41,104 nt of DNA from Clostridiales bacterium (GCA_022772585.1 JALEZN010000101.1:1-41104); one strand, 5' to 3'. Counted from the first letter of the stretch, positions 16,955-24,704 are shown. Notes: generated by a model not told the origin, from the letters alone. Numbers and translations: made by a program.

Positions 16955-18310
16955 TTACCCGCTCTCTGCGGTGCTGACAGGCCCCAGCATATCCGCCCGG
17001 CCCATCACTTTCTCCGGCCGGCCGCGGCCCTGTCTCCGCTCGTCCACCACGCGGAGGATCCCGGCCTGGCACATTGCGCTCAGGAAATAATTTGCCGTTC
17101 TCCGGGCGACGGAGAGGGCCTGGGCCAGTTCCCCGGAGGTGAGGCGCTGATTGGGCATCTGCTCCAGTACGTTCAGCACCCGGGCCACGGTGCCTTCCGA
17201 CAGTCCCGCACGTTCAGCCAGAAAGGAGAACGTGGCGGGCCGGACCACGGCGCCGCCCTGATCCCGGACTGCCAGCGGCCCGATGAGCTTGTCATTTTCG
17301 TCCATCACATAGCTGTGTCCAAGGACCTTGGACTCCCGCGTGGCGTTGATGGCATTGACCCGCGCCTGATAGGTATTCCTGCCGATACCGTATCCCACCG
17401 ATACTTTAAAATCCAGCCTTCTGGCTAAAAAGCTGCTGAGCCGGCACACCGAGTAATGTCCGGTATAGGCTTCCACCATCTTCCGGTCGGTAAGCACAAC
17501 AAAGCCGAAATGATTGCGCCGCAGGATATAGCGGCTCTCAGCATCGGAAAAGAACTCTGCCAGCGCCTGCTGCAGCAGGGCACACTGGGACTCAAAGAGC
17601 GGCTCAATGCTGTACGCCGGATTGGTCAGCCATATGTTGATGTGGATTTCGGCGGGCTGATTTTCCCGCATCTGCCGCAGCTGGGCCTCCTGCAGCAGGA
17701 GCTGGCAGGTGCTGCGCACATTGTCAATGCTGGGATAGGGACAATAAGCCCGTACACCCTGCTCCCGCAGCAGGGGAATCAGCCCGCTGAAGCGGGTGAC
17801 AATGGTATCGAATTCCCCCGTTTTCCACACCGCCAACAGCTTCCGGTACTGCATCATCTCGCTCAGCTGCAGGTTCTCGCCCGGCTCTTCCTCCCGTTCC
17901 ATATTCATGGCCCGGGTCAGAGAGCCGCCATAATCCTCCGCCAGAAATTCTTCCACCGAGATATGCATCCGCTCCAGGAAGTCACAGTAGATCCGTCCGG
18001 GCTCCAGCAGCTTGCCGCTTTTACGCTGAAGGTGCCAAAACAGCCTGTGGAGCGCGGCGTCGTCCAGTGCCAGGGGAACAATGACCCGGTCGTCCCCCGG
18101 CGCGTTCTCCTGGATCGCCCGGGCAAAGCGGTTGCCGCTGGTCATGATCCCCGCCACCCCGTCCGGAATGGAACGGTAGATCTCATAGAGATCATCCGAC
18201 GGGTCATAGAGATAGATGGAAAAATCACAGTCCAGATCCAGTTTTGCCAGGCAGGCCTTGATATGGGTCTGCATATATTCGGTGGTCACCACCGCGATCT
18301 TATAGCGCAA
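16955..18310 (-). CDS. Transcriptional regulator with sensor, cyclase-like and winged-helix parts
   Basis: About 451 residues from TTG 18310, which has AAAGGA 10 bases upstream and starts exactly at the first beta strand (RYKIAVVTTEY). An ATG at 18412 is in frame but has no binding site. Residues 1-130 look like an alpha/beta sensor module of the PrpR-N kind. Residues about 220-346 resemble a nucleotide-cyclase/GGDEF-like fold: strand FGFVVL, then FKVSVGYGIGRNTYQARVNA, then YVMDENDKLIGPL. No GG(D/E)EF catalytic motif is present, so it is probably a ligand or dimer module. Residues about 362-435 contain helix-turn-helix stretches ending in a basic RRQGRGRPEK wing. The gene diverges from the BMP lipoprotein gene with a dyad between them, so it likely controls that gene, and perhaps ubiD. 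Confidence 0.65.
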   Translation of the reverse strand: MRYKIAVVTTEYMQTHIKACLAKLDLDCDFSIYLYDPSDDLYEIYRSIPDGVAGIMTSGNRFARAIQENAPGDDRVIVPLALDDAALHRLFWHLQRKSGKLLEPGRIYCDFLERMHISVEEFLAEDYGGSLTRAMNMEREEEPGENLQLSEMMQYRKLLAVWKTGEFDTIVTRFSGLIPLLREQGVRAYCPYPSIDNVRSTCQLLLQEAQLRQMRENQPAEIHINIWLTNPAYSIEPLFESQCALLQQALAEFFSDAESRYILRRNHFGFVVLTDRKMVEAYTGHYSVCRLSSFLARRLDFKVSVGYGIGRNTYQARVNAINATRESKVLGHSYVMDENDKLIGPLAVRDQGGAVVRPATFSFLAERAGLSEGTVARVLNVLEQMPNQRLTSGELAQALSVARRTANYFLSAMCQAGILRVVDERRQGRGRPEKVMGRADMLGPVSTAESG

Positions 18311-18677
18311 AACACTCGCTTCCTTTCTTTGCTTCCGTCCTTTTTCTTGGCCCGTGCTTCTCCTTATTTCATCCTTAAATCCTGCCCGCACCGCGGCTCT
18401 GTCCTTTTTCATTCTGCTGTTTTCGTTGTCATTTACAAAGTTTTTTCTGAAAATAAGTCGCGTATTGACTTTCTGTGTGTACCAATCGTAAGATAAACTT
18501 GTAAAGGCCTTCCGGACGACCGTCACCGCCGTAAAATGAACGCTTTGGCATCATTTTACCACTTTTGGGCATGACGCGCTATCCTCCGCCGTGCCGGCGC
18601 GCTGCAGCCACCGGCCCCGGGAAGCGCTCCGGCCGCTGGCATCCTGTCCAGCGTGAATCATCTGTAGGAGGTTTAGA
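18311..18677. other. Divergent regulatory region between regulator and BMP gene
   Basis: 367 bp without a gene. The left half (18400-18490) is AT-rich and should carry the regulator promoter, though no clean -35/-10 pair was found. The middle holds the 29-bp dyad described separately. The right part (18580-18650) is very GC-rich and can form extended secondary structure, leaving a roughly 80-100 nt structured leader before the BMP gene. The binding site TAGGAGG precedes ATG 18678. Confidence 0.5.
18531..18559. promoter_or_regulatory. Candidate operator dyad
   Basis: Perfect 9-bp inverted repeat GTAAAATGA-N11-TCATTTTAC. Centre-to-centre distance of the half-sites is 20 bp, two helical turns, which suits a dimeric regulator. 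It lies between the regulator and the BMP gene. A TTGGCA (18545-18550) inside the spacer could be a -35, but no matching -10 was found. Confidence 0.55.
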
Positions 18678-19748
18678 ATGAAACGGAACAAGATCTTCTC
18701 TGCGCTTCTCGCCATCAGTCTTCTGGCCGGTCTGGCCGCTGGCTGCTCCTCTCAGGGCTCCAAGCCCTCCGCTTCTCCGGCTCCCGCTCCCTCCGCCGCC
18801 GCTCAGCCCAGTCAGGCCCCCGCTGATACCGCCTACAGAGTGGCCATGGTCCTGCCCGGCTATAAGAACGACGCCGGCTGGAACCAGTCCGCCTACGAGG
18901 GCATGACTATGGCTGCGGAAAAGTACCAGATTGAGACCGCCCTGTCCGAGGGCGTGGCTCTGGCTGACTATGAAACCACTCTCCGGGACTATGCCGCCCA
19001 GGGATATGATATGGTCATCTGCGTGGGCAACGAATTTTCCGACGCGGCTCTGGCCGTGGCCCCCGACTTTCCCGATACCATTTACGCCGTCATGAACGGC
19101 AACAGCGCACAGGCTCCCAACGTGGGCGCTTACCGCTTCAACACGCCCCAGACCGGCTTCCTGGCCGGCGTACTGGCGGCCGAGTATTCCAAGCAGAACA
19201 TGGTGGGCGTCATTATCGGCAACACCGCGCCCCACATGCAGGACGCCGCCAAGGCCTTTGAAGCCGGCGCCAAATATATCAACCCTGATATCCAGGTCCT
19301 CTCCGGCTGTGCCGAGACCATGACCGATATCGCCAAGGGCAAAGAGATGGCTATGGCCTTTATCGAGCAGGGTGCCGACGTGATCTGCGCCTCTGCCAAC
19401 TCCGCCTCCCTGGGCGCCATCGAGGCCTCCAAGGAAAAAGGGATCAGCCATATCGGCTATATCAGCGACCAGTACGACGTGGCCCCTGATACCGTAAAGG
19501 CGTCCATGATCCAGAGCAACCAGCTCATGATCTTCTCCATCATCGAGTCCGGTCTGGACGGCAGCTTTACGCCCGAGCTTCATCTCTTCGGCATCAACGA
19601 AGGTGCCATTTCCATCAGTGACTTCCATGGCCACGACGCCGAACTCACCAGCGAGCAGCTGGCTGAGATCGACAGCGCGGTGGAGAGCGTCAAGGACGGC
19701 TCTCTCAAACAAGCCGGTATTCTGCCCAAATCCTCCTTTGAGCAGTGA
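18678..19748 (+). CDS. BMP-family substrate-binding lipoprotein (first copy)
   Basis: A 356-residue substrate-binding protein of the BMP/PnrA family, whose known members bind purine nucleosides or related compounds. The lipobox LAAGC gives lipidated Cys23, followed by a Ser/Pro/Ala linker (25-50). The mature domain has family phrases: GYKNDAGWNQSAYEG (about 61-75, the substrate-binding loop), VICVGNEFSDAA, and TGFLAGVLAAEYS. It is encoded alone, with no permease or ATPase next to it on its strand, and lies between a dedicated regulator and ubiD. It may deliver substrate to the importer encoded at 24701-28228, or act as a ligand sensor. It differs clearly from the second BMP copy at 28320, so the two may have different ligands. 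Confidence 0.88.
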   Translation: MKRNKIFSALLAISLLAGLAAGCSSQGSKPSASPAPAPSAAAQPSQAPADTAYRVAMVLPGYKNDAGWNQSAYEGMTMAAEKYQIETALSEGVALADYETTLRDYAAQGYDMVICVGNEFSDAALAVAPDFPDTIYAVMNGNSAQAPNVGAYRFNTPQTGFLAGVLAAEYSKQNMVGVIIGNTAPHMQDAAKAFEAGAKYINPDIQVLSGCAETMTDIAKGKEMAMAFIEQGADVICASANSASLGAIEASKEKGISHIGYISDQYDVAPDTVKASMIQSNQLMIFSIIESGLDGSFTPELHLFGINEGAISISDFHGHDAELTSEQLAEIDSAVESVKDGSLKQAGILPKSSFEQ

Positions 19749-19763
19749 CCGCCCTTTTCGTCG

Positions 19764-19795
19764 GGAGCACCGGCTGCATAGGCAGCCGGTGCTCC
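19764..19795 (+). terminator. Terminator after first BMP gene
   Basis: 14-bp perfect stem GGAGCACCGGCTGC/GCAGCCGGTGCTCC, 4-nt loop, followed by TGCTTTTG. Lies 15 bases after the stop. Confidence 0.8.
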
Positions 19796-19813
19796 TGCTT
19801 TTGCGGCAGTTGC

Positions 19814-19848
19814 AACCTCCGGCCGTGTATACGGCCGGAGGTTTTTTT
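19814..19848. terminator. Second terminator, between BMP and convergent ubiD
   Basis: 13-bp perfect stem AACCTCCGGCCGT/ACGGCCGGAGGTT with a 4-nt loop and a seven-T run on the plus strand. On the minus strand the A side gives a weaker U-tract, so it may also help end ubiD, whose stop is at 19877. Confidence 0.85.
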
Positions 19849-19876
19849 ACGTTTCTCTTTTTCCGTGGCAGATGGC

Positions 19877-21217
19877 TCACACGCCGTAATCAGCCAGGGA
19901 TACTTTGGGGTAGCGTACCCGCTGCAGGCAGCGGCTGCTCTCGCTGAGGGTGGCGTCAATGCCCATCTTGGTCTGCATGCCCCGCTCGTCGGAGCAGGGG
20001 TCCAGCTCGTGTCCCTGGGAATTGGGCACATAAAAAATGTCCCGCTCAGGCACCACCCGGTTGGATACCGCCCACATCACGTCGGCCGGATCATAGATAT
20101 CCACATCCTCGTCCACCACGATGACATTCTTGATGTTCACGTAGGACACCATAGCGGCCAGGGCGATGTTTTTGGGCTCTCCCGGATTGGATTTCTTCAC
20201 CTGGATGATGGCCAGGAAACCGGATCCATAGGGCGGCAGATGTACATCCCTGACGCCGGAGCTGACATAGGTAGTGAATTTTTTCAGCAGAGGTTCCCGT
20301 GGGATCACATTGCCCAGTACCACATGCTCAAAGGAGGCGCCGTTGATGGTCTGATAGATGGGCGCGTCCCGGTGTGTAATGGCTTTGACCTGGAGCACCG
20401 GCACATCCCACGGCTTGCTGTAATGGCCGGTAAACTCGCCCAGAGGTCCGTCCTCCGGTTCGCGCAGCCCGGGCAGGATCTCGCCTTCGATGACATATTC
20501 CGCTGTGGCGGGCACCAGCACGTCGGAGGTCACGCATTTGACTACATCCACAGGGCCGCCCCGGATGGCGCCCGCCACCTCCAGCTCATCCCCGGCATAG
20601 CGCAGGCCCGCGCCGATGTAGACCACCGGATCGGCGCCGATGACCACCGCGATGGGCAGCGGCCTCCCCTGGCCCTCCGCCTCCTCATAAAATTCCTTGA
20701 GATGCCGCCACTCATTGATAAAAATGCTCAGCTTATCCCGGCTTTTAATATGCATCCGCTGGAAAGACAGGTTCTGCGCCCGGCCGTCCAGAGCCCGGCT
20801 CACGACTACGCCGCCGGTAATGATGGGGCCGCCGTCCAGCGGAGCGTGAATGGGCACGGGCAGCCTGGTCAGATCAATATCCGCCCCGGTGATCACATGC
20901 TCCTGGCAGGGCGCGTGCTCCACCACCCGGGGCCGGACCGGACGCTCCAGGCACTGTTCCAGGCGCTCGGTGATCTCCTGCTTCCCGCAGCCCAGGGCCA
21001 GAGCGATGTTGTCCATGGACCCCAGCAATCCGCCGCACACGGAGCCTTCCTTTTCTTTTATCCGGGTAAAAAGTCCGCCCCTCTGTCCCTGGGACTCCAG
21101 CGTAGCCAGGACGGAACCCAGCTCATACCGCCAATCCACCTCGCGGTCCACTACAGCCAGCCGTCCGTGCTCTCTGAGTACTTCCAGATAGCTTCTTAGA
21201 TCGCAGATCTGCTTCAT
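19877..21217 (-). CDS. UbiD-family prenylated-FMN decarboxylase
   Basis: A 446-residue UbiD-family enzyme, which catalyses reversible decarboxylation of (hetero)aromatic or alpha,beta-unsaturated carboxylic acids using prenylated FMN and a divalent metal plus K+. The conserved arginine sits in NLSFQRMHIKSRDK (about 149-162). The acidic catalytic cluster is LREPEDGPLGEFTGHYS (about 251-267), with Asp256 and Glu261 where A. niger Fdc1 has Glu277 and Glu282. Start choice: ATG 21217 has GGGAGG 10 bases upstream. ATG 21226 lies 1 base from the same site and is less likely. It is monocistronic from its own promoter. No UbiX flavin prenyltransferase gene is in the window. Neighbouring BMP transport and DHODH-like genes suggest a catabolic decarboxylase rather than ubiquinone synthesis, which Clostridia lack. 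Confidence 0.9.
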   Translation of the reverse strand: MKQICDLRSYLEVLREHGRLAVVDREVDWRYELGSVLATLESQGQRGGLFTRIKEKEGSVCGGLLGSMDNIALALGCGKQEITERLEQCLERPVRPRVVEHAPCQEHVITGADIDLTRLPVPIHAPLDGGPIITGGVVVSRALDGRAQNLSFQRMHIKSRDKLSIFINEWRHLKEFYEEAEGQGRPLPIAVVIGADPVVYIGAGLRYAGDELEVAGAIRGGPVDVVKCVTSDVLVPATAEYVIEGEILPGLREPEDGPLGEFTGHYSKPWDVPVLQVKAITHRDAPIYQTINGASFEHVVLGNVIPREPLLKKFTTYVSSGVRDVHLPPYGSGFLAIIQVKKSNPGEPKNIALAAMVSYVNIKNVIVVDEDVDIYDPADVMWAVSNRVVPERDIFYVPNSQGHELDPCSDERGMQTKMGIDATLSESSRCLQRVRYPKVSLADYGV

Positions 21218-21309
21218 CTGTGCCATTCCTCCCTGTTTCATGTCCGCCGCACAGGCGGGAACACTGATTTTCGGCAAAGATATCCGTTTTCTCCTCAATG
21301 CCTGATTCT

Positions 21310-21337
21310 ATTATATTTTCGAATTTTTATTAGTCAA
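21310..21337 (-). promoter_or_regulatory. ubiD promoter
   Basis: On the minus strand TTGACT (21332-21337) and TATAAT (21310-21315) with a 16-bp spacer. This gives a leader of about 85 nt. An AT-rich tract with a tandem 8-bp repeat lies directly upstream of the -35. Confidence 0.8.
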
Positions 21338-21340
21338 TAG

Positions 21341-21356
21341 AATGTAAAAATGTAAA
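21341..21356. repeat. Tandem 8-bp repeat upstream of the ubiD -35
   Basis: AATGTAAA occurs twice in immediate succession, starting 4 bp upstream of the ubiD -35 box. It may act as an UP-type element or a regulator site. The rest of 21357-21561 holds nothing that I can assign apart from the plus-strand promoter at 21562. Confidence 0.5.
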
Positions 21357-21561
21357 AAATATTTGTATATGGATACTATATTATCGTTTTATTAATACAG
21401 CATGACATACAAGGATTTTGGGATTTCGGCAGATTTACAGCAAGCCTCTCTGCATGCCGCCCACATCCGTTTCCGCGCCCTTCTTGCAAACAGCGGAAGG
21501 CCCGGGTCCGTTTCAGGAAGGATTTTCCGTAGATTTAACAGGAAATTAACATAATTCATGT

Positions 21562-21590
21562 TTGACAAGTTGGAAACAATGTGTTACAAT
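21562..21590 (+). promoter_or_regulatory. Sigma-A promoter of the 21628 gene
   Basis: TTGACA (21562-21567), 17-bp spacer, TACAAT (21585-21590). Consensus -35 and near-consensus -10, so this is expected to be a strong constitutive promoter for the two genes that follow. Confidence 0.88.
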
Positions 21591-21627
21591 TTGGTTACAG
21601 TTTTTAGTTGAGTTTTTGGAGGTTTTC

Positions 21628-21918
21628 ATGGCAAACGAGAAGTATCCCCTGGTCTACAAGGGCCATCCGCTCCGCCGTAAAGGCAATCTGATCTATTACG
21701 GAAGCATGGCCGATAAATATATCATCATATTTCAAATCCTGAGCACCAAAAAAGTCCAGGACCTGGATGTGGCCAACAGAGTCCTGGTGCAGCTCCAGCT
21801 CACCGACCCCGACCTGAAGAGCCGCGACCGCGTGGTCAAGAAGAGCGAAAAGGACAGCCTGTACGCCGCCATGGACGTGGCCGCCGTGTGGCTGGACCGG
21901 GCGCTTGCCGGCAAGTAA
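21628..21918 (+). CDS. Conserved hypothetical protein, 96 residues
   Basis: A small soluble protein from ATG 21628, which has TTTGGAGG 6-7 bases upstream. It begins MANEKYPLVYKGHPLRRKG and continues with beta-strand-like stretches (NLIYYGSMADKYIIIFQIL) and a C-terminal helix (YAAMDVAAVWLDRAL). There is no signal peptide, membrane helix or known motif. A strong promoter suggests high expression. It lies 79 bp before a wall hydrolase gene with no terminator between, so the two are probably co-transcribed. Function unknown. Confidence 0.75.
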   Translation: MANEKYPLVYKGHPLRRKGNLIYYGSMADKYIIIFQILSTKKVQDLDVANRVLVQLQLTDPDLKSRDRVVKKSEKDSLYAAMDVAAVWLDRALAGK

Positions 21919-21997
21919 CTCAGGCTTTACCAAAACACGAACGTACAGATCCAGGCTGCTTTCCGGTGGCCGTCAGTTTGAACGGAGGAAGTTACCA

Positions 21998-22903
21998 ATG
22001 ATACAGCCCGTGAAGCTCCTGCGCGTTATGGCCGTTACGGCCGTTGTCTCCTGTGCCTGCCTCGTCAGCGCGGCCGCCGCCAGCATCAGCGTCGGCACTG
22101 TGAACGCCGACGCGCTCCGTCTCCGCTCCGCCGCCAGCACGGAATCCACCATTCTGGCCACCGCTGCCAAGGGTGACGCCGTTGTAGTGCTGGAGGACGC
22201 CGGCAGCAACTGGTACAAAGTGGATTACAAGTCGGTCCAGGGCTATATGTCCGGCGACTACCTCACCATTTCCGACAAGGCCGACGCCGCCATCGGCTAC
22301 GGCAAGGTGAATACTGACGGCGCTACGCTCAATGTGCGCAGCGCTCCCTCCACCGACGCCTCCAAGGTCACGGCCCTGCCCAGCGGCACCGTGGTCAAGA
22401 TCATTGGTGTGGACAGCAACTGGTACAAGATCTCCTATAACGACCAGACCGGTTATGTCAGCAGCGATTATCTGATTACCACCAAGGATACTGTCTCTTC
22501 CCGCGGTGACGACACTGTGGCAGCCTCCTCCAGCGTGGGCCAGCAGATCGTGGCCTATGCCAAGAAGTTCCTGGGCGTGCCTTACTCCTGGGGCGGAAAC
22601 GGCCCCAACGCCTTTGACTGCTCCGGCTTCACCAAATATGTCTATGCTCACTTCGGCGTGACTCTCAACCGTACCGCCACCGCCCAGCTCTCCAACGGCT
22701 CTGCGGTTTCCAAAAGCCAGCTCCAGCCCGGCGATCTGGTCTTCTTCCGCGCCAATACCAGCAAGCCGGTCTCCCATGTGGGCATCTATATCGGCGGCGG
22801 TCAGTTTATCCACGCCTCTACCAATACATACTCCGTCAAAATCGATAACCTGAACTCCGGTTACTATAGCGGCGTCTATGTTTACGGCCGCCATATCCTG
22901 TAA
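21998..22903 (+). CDS. Secreted NlpC/P60 peptidoglycan endopeptidase with two SH3 domains
   Basis: A 301-residue exported cell-wall hydrolase. A signal peptide (about 1-28, ending AAAAS) is followed by two bacterial SH3 domains (about 30-92 and 100-162), each containing the WYKV/ISY strand and a GY(M/V)S(G/S)DYL ending. The NlpC/P60 domain (about 180-301) has catalytic Cys208 in FDCSGFTKY, His260 in SHVGIYIG and His272 in FIHAST. It should cut stem-peptide bonds in peptidoglycan, with the SH3 domains binding the wall. ATG 21998 is chosen because CGGAGGAA lies 7 bases upstream. It is closed by a strong terminator. Confidence 0.93.
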   Translation: MIQPVKLLRVMAVTAVVSCACLVSAAAASISVGTVNADALRLRSAASTESTILATAAKGDAVVVLEDAGSNWYKVDYKSVQGYMSGDYLTISDKADAAIGYGKVNTDGATLNVRSAPSTDASKVTALPSGTVVKIIGVDSNWYKISYNDQTGYVSSDYLITTKDTVSSRGDDTVAASSSVGQQIVAYAKKFLGVPYSWGGNGPNAFDCSGFTKYVYAHFGVTLNRTATAQLSNGSAVSKSQLQPGDLVFFRANTSKPVSHVGIYIGGGQFIHASTNTYSVKIDNLNSGYYSGVYVYGRHIL

Positions 22904-22912
22904 GAATATAAG

Positions 22913-22950
22913 AAAAGGTCCGCTCTCCAATGGAGAGCGGACCTTTTTCA
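22913..22950. terminator. Bidirectional terminator
   Basis: 16-bp perfect stem AAAAGGTCCGCTCTCC/GGAGAGCGGACCTTTT with a 3-nt loop and TTTTT on the plus strand. It serves the NlpC/P60 operon and the convergent gene that ends at 22971. Confidence 0.9.
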
Positions 22951-22970
22951 TTGTCTTTTGCCGCCGGAGC

Positions 22971-23381
22971 TTACTCCTGGGGCTTGTCTTTCCCGCAGCA
23001 GCAGTCCTCATGGGACTCCGCGGAGGCGGCAGGCTCCACAGGCTCCTCCGCGGGGACCTCGGTCTCCACGACTACGGACTCCACGTCGGAATCCTTGATG
23101 CTGCTCTCTTCCTTAAGCTCGGCAATGCGGGCCTTGTTTTCCTCGATATTGATCTTGGCGGTGGTGATCTTCTCACACAGGGCGCTGTAGGCCGCCTCGG
23201 GGGCCATGCCACGCTCGGCATAATAGAGCTTGCCGATCTCGATATAGGCCTTCCGGATGGTGTCCTCCTCGCTGCTGTTGGCCAGATTCAGCTTTGCGAT
23301 CTCCGCCAGCTGCTTGGATTTGGCAACACCCACCTGGGTCAACTCCGCCGCCTTACTCTTCAGGTCGTCGAAAAATGCCAT
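22971..23381 (-). CDS. Small helical protein with Cys-rich tail
   Basis: A 136-residue soluble protein. The N-terminal part (1-95) is predicted to be helical, with the opening MAFFDDLKSKAAELTQVGVA and the phrase KAYIEIGKLYYAE, a block common at the start of small Clostridial proteins that often end in a zinc ribbon. Here no ribbon follows. Instead there is a Glu/Val/Ala/Pro-rich linker (95-122) and a short HEDCCCGK tail that could bind a metal. AAAAGGAGG precedes ATG 23381. It has its own promoter and terminator. Function unknown. Confidence 0.75.
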   Translation of the reverse strand: MAFFDDLKSKAAELTQVGVAKSKQLAEIAKLNLANSSEEDTIRKAYIEIGKLYYAERGMAPEAAYSALCEKITTAKINIEENKARIAELKEESSIKDSDVESVVVETEVPAEEPVEPAASAESHEDCCCGKDKPQE

Positions 23382-23415
23382 GTAAAATGACCTCCTTTTC
23401 CCTTAAGCTGGCTCT

Positions 23416-23444
23416 ATTTTATACCCTTTCCCCTTACCACGCAA
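23416..23444 (-). promoter_or_regulatory. Promoter of the 22971 gene
   Basis: On the minus strand TTGCGT (23439-23444) and TAAAAT (23416-23421) with a 17-bp spacer, about 35 bases before the start codon. Confidence 0.6.
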
Positions 23445-23600
23445 GTATCTGCCGTATAATTTAATCCAAATTTAACCGCCGGAGAGAGGTGTTCCCGCAG
23501 ACACCGTATCTTCAGGCAAAGGGCCGTACAACGTCCTCCCGTCTCTGTATGGGACTCTTTTGCCGGTACCCCGCACGGTAAATATCATTTCCGTTCCACC

Positions 23601-23638
23601 GCAGAAAAAAGGATGCCCGCAGGCATCCTTTTTTCTGC
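23601..23638. terminator. Terminator of the BMP-ABC / DHODH-like operon
   Basis: 17-bp perfect stem GCAGAAAAAAGGATGCC/GGCATCCTTTTTTCTGC with a 4-nt loop. T-rich arms give a U-tract on both strands. It lies 29 bases beyond the stop of the flavoprotein gene. The stretch 23445-23600 shows no convincing gene. Confidence 0.85.
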
Positions 23639-23666
23639 ACTGTGACACGGTACGAATATGACCGCT

Positions 23667-24704
23667 CTACCGCACACTCAGCCGGATAGCGGGACAGAGC
23701 TGCTGACACAGGCCGCAGCGGCGGCAGGCGGCATCATCGGTACGCAGGACACCCTCCTCCAGCCTGAGGGCCAGATAGCCGCAGGATGCGGCACAGCGGC
23801 CGCAGCCATTGCACTCTGCCTGCTCCACCTGGAGATGGACGCTGCCTGAGCGCGGTCCGGCCTCCAGGTCGGGCTGGGGCAGTCCCCGGGCCAGTTCCGA
23901 GCGTATCCCGCTCAGACGGCCCAGCCCGTGGATGAGGACTGCGGAACACAATCCGATCAGGTCTGCCCCCGCCGTCCTGGCCCGGAGGACTCCGGCGCCG
24001 TCCATGATGCCGCCCACACCTACGATGGGAATGGGGACTCTTTCCCGAAGACAGCGGATCACATAGAGCGCCTTGCCGTGGATAGCCGCGCCGCTCACCC
24101 AGCCAACGTTCTCTGTTCCACCCAGGGCCGGGCGGCCGGTATTGTCCCAGTAGGCCACGGGCCCAAGGGTGTCGATGGCCACCAGGGCATCGGCCCCCGC
24201 CTGCCAGCAGGCTACCGCCAACTCCAAAAAGTTTGGCCAGTTGGCGCTGATCTTTGCCCACACCGGCAGATCGGTCAGGCGCCGGGCCGTGCGCACCATC
24301 TCCACGATCTCATGGGCGTGGTAGGTGCAGACTTTGATGGCATCCGCGCCGCTTCCGGAGAGCCGCGGCACGATCTCCGCCACATCCCGGGCCGTGTGGC
24401 CTACTGTGGCGATGACCACCGCGCCCCGCTCCTTGGCATAGGGAATCTCCCGTTCGGTCCACTGGTACAGGGGGATATCCGACCACTTTGAACAGTTATA
24501 CAGGCTCTCTCCCACACGGTAGATATTCCACCAGGGGCTGGTACCGTCGGTCAGGGAGATGGTCTCCGTGGAAACAGCGGAGAAGCCGGCCTCCGCACAG
24601 GCTGCAATAGAGGCTCCGCTGTGCCCAAACGGACCGGATTCCATGATAAAGCCGCCGTTCAGCCGGAGACCGCCCACAGTGCGGGGACAGTCAAACCCGC
24701 TCAT
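23667..24704 (-). CDS. Dihydroorotate/dihydropyrimidine dehydrogenase-like flavoprotein with two [4Fe-4S] motifs
   Basis: A 345-residue protein. Residues 1-285 form a DHODH-like FMN TIM barrel: conserved Lys151 in VWAKISAN and the FMN phosphate-binding end GVGGIMDGAGVLRARTAGADLIGLCSA (about 229-255). The C-terminal 50 residues are a 2x[4Fe-4S] ferredoxin domain: Cys298-x2-301-x2-304-x3-308 and Cys327-x2-330-x2-333-x3-337. This is the architecture of PreA-type dihydropyrimidine dehydrogenase, but shorter. The usual N-x-SCPN catalytic loop is replaced by DAIKVCTYHAHE (121-132), so a pyrimidine substrate is uncertain. ATG 24704 overlaps the upstream permease stop (ATGA), so it is translationally coupled to the importer and should act on the imported compound. 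No PreT-type NADH subunit is adjacent. Confidence 0.82.
   Translation of the reverse strand: MSGFDCPRTVGGLRLNGGFIMESGPFGHSGASIAACAEAGFSAVSTETISLTDGTSPWWNIYRVGESLYNCSKWSDIPLYQWTEREIPYAKERGAVVIATVGHTARDVAEIVPRLSGSGADAIKVCTYHAHEIVEMVRTARRLTDLPVWAKISANWPNFLELAVACWQAGADALVAIDTLGPVAYWDNTGRPALGGTENVGWVSGAAIHGKALYVIRCLRERVPIPIVGVGGIMDGAGVLRARTAGADLIGLCSAVLIHGLGRLSGIRSELARGLPQPDLEAGPRSGSVHLQVEQAECNGCGRCAASCGYLALRLEEGVLRTDDAACRRCGLCQQLCPAIRLSVR

Noticed and set aside
23512-23709. 65-codon minus-strand frame between the 22971 and 23667 genes
   Set aside because: It crosses the operon terminator hairpin and has no binding site; composition is not like the neighbouring genes.
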